Shown in pieces: positions 6,094 through 7,694 of a DNA stretch of 7,694 bases (position 1 is its first letter; each line of letters opens with the position of its first letter). The stretch is from positions 1 to 7,694 of the forward strand of contig QNZR01000151.1 of NCBI GenBank assembly GCA_003978475.1, in the 5' to 3' direction. This DNA comes from Sulfurimonas sp. Lineage in GTDB: Bacteria; Campylobacterota; Campylobacteria; Campylobacterales; Sulfurimonadaceae. The notes under the pieces were generated by a model. It was not told the origin of the DNA and made no database searches. It was given only the letters and a program-made list of their open reading frames with translations. A program made the translations under genes and the position numbers.

Positions 6094-6284
6094 TGGAAGG
6101 GACACTACGCCATAACGTCAAAAGTGGCGCAAAGGTAGCTATTGTTCAGAAACATGATCAACGAACACAGACGTTGACACAAGGAATTGTCAAAGACATT
6201 TTAACCGGCGCAACACGCCATCCCCACGGCATTAAGGTACGGCTTACCAATGGTCTTATCGGTCGTATTAAAAAGATATATTAG
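6093..6284 (+). CDS. YwbE family protein
   Basis: A complete 63-residue protein matching the YwbE family (DUF2196), named after Bacillus subtilis YwbE. Family features are the opening NVKSGAKVAIVQKHDQRT, then GIVKDILT, the signature HPHGIKVRL (residues 42-50) and a closing GLIGRIKKIY. Members are about 60-70 residues, so the length is normal. The fold is probably a small beta barrel; the strands, basic residues and conserved glycines would suit nucleic-acid binding, but the biological role is not established. The ATG overlaps the preceding stop by one base, with GAGG eight bases upstream, so it is co-translated with the 166-residue protein. No terminator hairpin is obvious after it; an A/T run precedes the cold-shock promoter. 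Confidence 0.9.
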   Translation: MEGTLRHNVKSGAKVAIVQKHDQRTQTLTQGIVKDILTGATRHPHGIKVRLTNGLIGRIKKIY

Positions 6285-6304
6285 CTATTTTTAAAAAAAT
6301 ACGT

Positions 6305-6310
6305 TACAAT
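6305..6310 (+). promoter_or_regulatory. -10 box of the cold-shock gene
   Basis: TACAAT (6305-6310), directly downstream of a long A/T run (6285-6300), would start transcription near 6317. That leaves about 125 untranslated bases before the ATG at 6442, as expected for a cold-shock mRNA. No -35 of good quality is seen. Confidence 0.5.
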
Positions 6311-6316
6311 ACGTGC

Positions 6317-6441
6317 GATGAAAGATGAGGCTAGAGTTCATCTTTGGTGTGTAACGAGAATACTCTGCTAGACCTGAAGACTCCCCGATTTTGATTCCAC
6401 TTTATTATTAAAGTGTATTTTTCCCTATAAAGAGGTATACC
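6317..6441 (+). promoter_or_regulatory. structured 5' leader of the cold-shock mRNA
   Basis: The leader holds two perfect hairpins: AAAGATGA (6321-6328) with TCATCTTT (6338-6345), and CACTTTA (6398-6404) with TAAAGTG (6409-6415) around TTAT. The second is followed by TATTTTT, so it could act as a weak terminator or as a temperature-sensitive fold just upstream of AGAGGT (6431-6436). Long structured leaders that refold in the cold are known for E. coli cspA; thermosensing here is inferred only from length and structure. Confidence 0.5.
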
Positions 6442-6660
6442 ATGGCAGAATTGCTAAATGGAACCGTGAAATGGTTCAACGAAGAAAAAGGTTTTGGATT
6501 TATCCAACAAGAAAATGGCGACAAGGATATTTTTGTCCACTTCCGTCAAGTTAACAATCCGGGTTACGGACGTGTGTCACTTGCTGAAGGTCAAAAAGTA
6601 ACGTTTGAAATTGGCGAAGGTCAAAAAGGCCCTCAGGCAGAAAACGTCACACCACTGTAA
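6442..6660 (+). CDS. cold-shock protein, CspA family
   Basis: A 72-residue single cold-shock domain that binds single-stranded RNA and DNA and acts as an RNA chaperone in the cytoplasm. The protein opens with NGTVKWFNEEKGFGFI; RNP1 is KGFGFI (16-21) and RNP2 is DIFVHF (29-34). The loop after RNP2 is RQVNNPGYGRVSL, slightly different from the common SAI..GF.SL form, then LAEGQKVTFEI and a GPQAENV close typical of the family. AGAGGT lies five bases before the ATG. It appears to be transcribed alone, from its own promoter with a long leader and ending at a strong terminator directly downstream. The family is certain; which paralogue it is cannot be told. Confidence 0.97.
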   Translation: MAELLNGTVKWFNEEKGFGFIQQENGDKDIFVHFRQVNNPGYGRVSLAEGQKVTFEIGEGQKGPQAENVTPL

Positions 6661-6677
6661 AACGTGGTATGTCCCCA

Positions 6678-6704
6678 TACAGGCTGAGAAGCCTGTAGCT
6701 TTTT
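6678..6704 (+). terminator. intrinsic terminator of the cold-shock gene
   Basis: TACAGGCT (6678-6685) and AGCCTGTA (6690-6697) form a perfect eight-pair stem with a GAGA tetraloop, followed by GC and five T, then CTT. It begins 17 bases after the stop codon. Confidence 0.9.
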
Positions 6705-6721
6705 CTTATCTTGAAAACCGT

Positions 6722-6752
6722 GTTAGCCGCCTTCCTGGCAACCTTGTTTTTT
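6722..6752 (+). terminator. possible second, weaker terminator
   Basis: GTTAGCC (6722-6728) pairs with GGCAAC (6737-6742) apart from one bulged A, around an eight-base loop, and CTTG plus six T follow (6747-6752). It may back up the stronger hairpin just before it. The rest of the gap up to 6872 is AT-rich and shows no coding frame. Confidence 0.4.
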
Positions 6753-6844
6753 GAATGCTTTACACCTAAAAAATCGTCATTAATTCTTACCAACAGCTAT
6801 TTATCGGAATGCCATCAATAAATTTATAGTATTTAGTAATATTT

Positions 6845-6865
6845 TATAGATACTCATGTTACAAT
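6845..6865 (+). promoter_or_regulatory. candidate promoter for the small HTH gene
   Basis: Two -10 candidates stand close together: TATAGA (6845-6850) and TACAAT (6860-6865). Using the second would start transcription at about 6872, immediately before the ATG at 6873, making a leaderless message. Using the first would leave a leader of about 16 bases without a good ribosome site. Confidence 0.35.
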
Positions 6866-6872
6866 GGTGCCC

Positions 6873-7148
6873 ATGACATTTATTGATTTTAAAAAAGTAC
6901 TTCTTGATGCTGAAATTACCCTGCCTAAATTTAGCAAGCTCATTAAAGTCAGCGACAAAAATATTCAGTCTTACAAAAAAAAGGGTGAAGTTCCCAATGC
7001 CATTGCCGTTATTGCCACCTGTTTTGCAGCACTGCATCGAGAGGGTCACGACTATCGTCACCTCATTGAAAGCCTCGAACTACAGGCAAAAACCAAAAAG
7101 GGTGCGGGATTTTCTAAAACCAAAAAGAAAAAAGAGGAGAAATCCTAG
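6873..7148 (+). CDS. small helix-turn-helix-like protein with Lys-rich tail
   Basis: A 91-residue protein starting at the ATG at 6873; an ATG nine bases earlier is in frame but overlaps the likely -10 box. Residues 1-60 read like an all-helical lambda-repressor/XRE-type DNA-binding domain: FKKVLLDAEITLPKFSKLI, then SDKNIQSYKKKGEVPNAIAV, where the second and third helices would be the helix-turn-helix. The last 20 residues are mostly Lys, Glu and Thr (AKTKKGAGF, then a Lys-rich end), probably a flexible basic tail adding DNA affinity. No ligand or dimerisation domain follows, so it may act as a small regulator or nucleoid-type protein. It converges on the heptosyltransferase gene, the two stop codons sharing the four bases CTAG (7145-7148). 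The HTH assignment is by pattern only. Confidence 0.75.
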   Translation: MTFIDFKKVLLDAEITLPKFSKLIKVSDKNIQSYKKKGEVPNAIAVIATCFAALHREGHDYRHLIESLELQAKTKKGAGFSKTKKKKEEKS

Positions 7149-7694
7149 CGCTCCTTGGGAAGCAGGGTTTCTGCCAATGCAACAACCGACTCCGGAGCTA
7201 TCTCTTTAATGGAAAAATCTTCTTTATTGAGCCGATAGGGATCCACATGAGAGGGTGACTTTAACACTTTATTGATGGAAGTTACATGCACCCGTGAGAC
7301 CGGAGTCGGTCCAAAAAGCGTAATACTGGGTCGGTTCATTGCCCATGCCATATGGGTAGGGCCGGTATCATTTCCAATGAGCAGGTCACACCTGCTTATC
7401 AGTGCCTTTAGCGCATTCAAACTCAACCGGGGCAGCAAAATCGCATGTTCAGAGTGTGCCGAAATCCATTCTCCACGCATTTTCTCGTCGTCACCACCCC
7501 AGGCAATGAGTACCCGTATGTCCGGATATTTTACATGTAAATCATCGGCAACCCGGGCAAAAAGTTCTTTGGGATAGTTACGACTCTCCCAGGTTTAACC
7601 AATAAAAAATACCACATTAATTGTGCCCAAATAGGGCTCAAAGGCAAACGTTTCATCATGGAAAAAAAGAAACGGTGCTTTTGCCAGCGCTGCT
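7145..7694 (-). pseudogene. heptosyltransferase (WaaC/GT9-like), partial and interrupted by an in-frame stop
   Basis: Family-9 glycosyltransferases add ADP-heptose to the inner core of lipopolysaccharide on the inner face of the membrane. The visible C-terminal half has the family nucleotide-sugar site: CDLLIGNDTGPTHMAW, then PSITLFGPTPVSR, and before these LPRLSLNALKAL. The frame runs from the right edge (the gene starts outside the window) through FEPYLGTINVVFFIG, hits TAA at 7597-7595, and continues without shift as TWESRNYPKELFARV. In the family this region normally reads as a Thr/Ser-rich G-x-T-W-E-S stretch, so the stop falls inside a conserved loop. One base change (for example from CAA, or from TCA) would explain it. 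Both sides otherwise look conserved, so the lesion is recent or a sequencing error. An internal ATG at 7480 would give only a 111-residue fragment. Confidence 0.8.

Noticed and set aside
1..7694. CRISPR array, tRNA, rRNA or insertion sequence
   Set aside because: I saw no regularly spaced repeats, cloverleaf-like segment, rRNA sequence or transposase motif on either strand.

Overview
The window looks like a piece of Gram-negative chromosome. A Campylobacterota member (Sulfurimonas or a relative) is my best guess. The reasons are the style of the nadA-nadC pair, the many short TATAAT -10 boxes without a good -35, and the wording of the heptosyltransferase C-terminus. This is inference from pattern memory, not a search result.

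Layout, left to right. Positions 1-960 are AT-rich and look accessory. They hold the open 3' end of an unrecognised plus-strand ORF (1-231), a converging minus-strand gene for a basic 129-residue protein (314-703) with its own promoter, and a 260-base gap containing a striking GC palindrome fused to a long perfect hairpin (759-800). Positions 970-4206 are all minus strand. Read in transcription order they are a patatin-like phospholipase, a small secreted Cys-rich repeat protein, quinolinate synthase nadA and quinolinate phosphoribosyltransferase nadC. nadA and nadC overlap in ATGA and are probably translationally coupled. They carry out consecutive steps of de novo NAD synthesis.

From 4243 the plus strand takes over. 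The first gene diverges from the patatin across only 62 bases and encodes a 417-residue protein whose last ~165 residues resemble a divergent diadenylate-cyclase (DAC) domain. Next come an unrecognised His-rich 166-residue protein with its own promoter, then a YwbE-family protein in a one-base stop/start overlap. A cold-shock protein gene follows, with a ~125-base structured leader and a strong intrinsic terminator. After a 168-base gap comes a small helix-turn-helix-like protein. It converges on a minus-strand heptosyltransferase gene that runs off the right edge and is interrupted by one in-frame TAA.

The most interesting point is the divergent pair at 3187-5522. A possible nucleotide-second-messenger enzyme stands beside a patatin phospholipase, a class that includes the nucleotide-activated CapV effectors of CBASS. 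The functional link is a hypothesis only: no CD-NTase or other CBASS gene is in the window, and the DAC catalytic motifs are altered.
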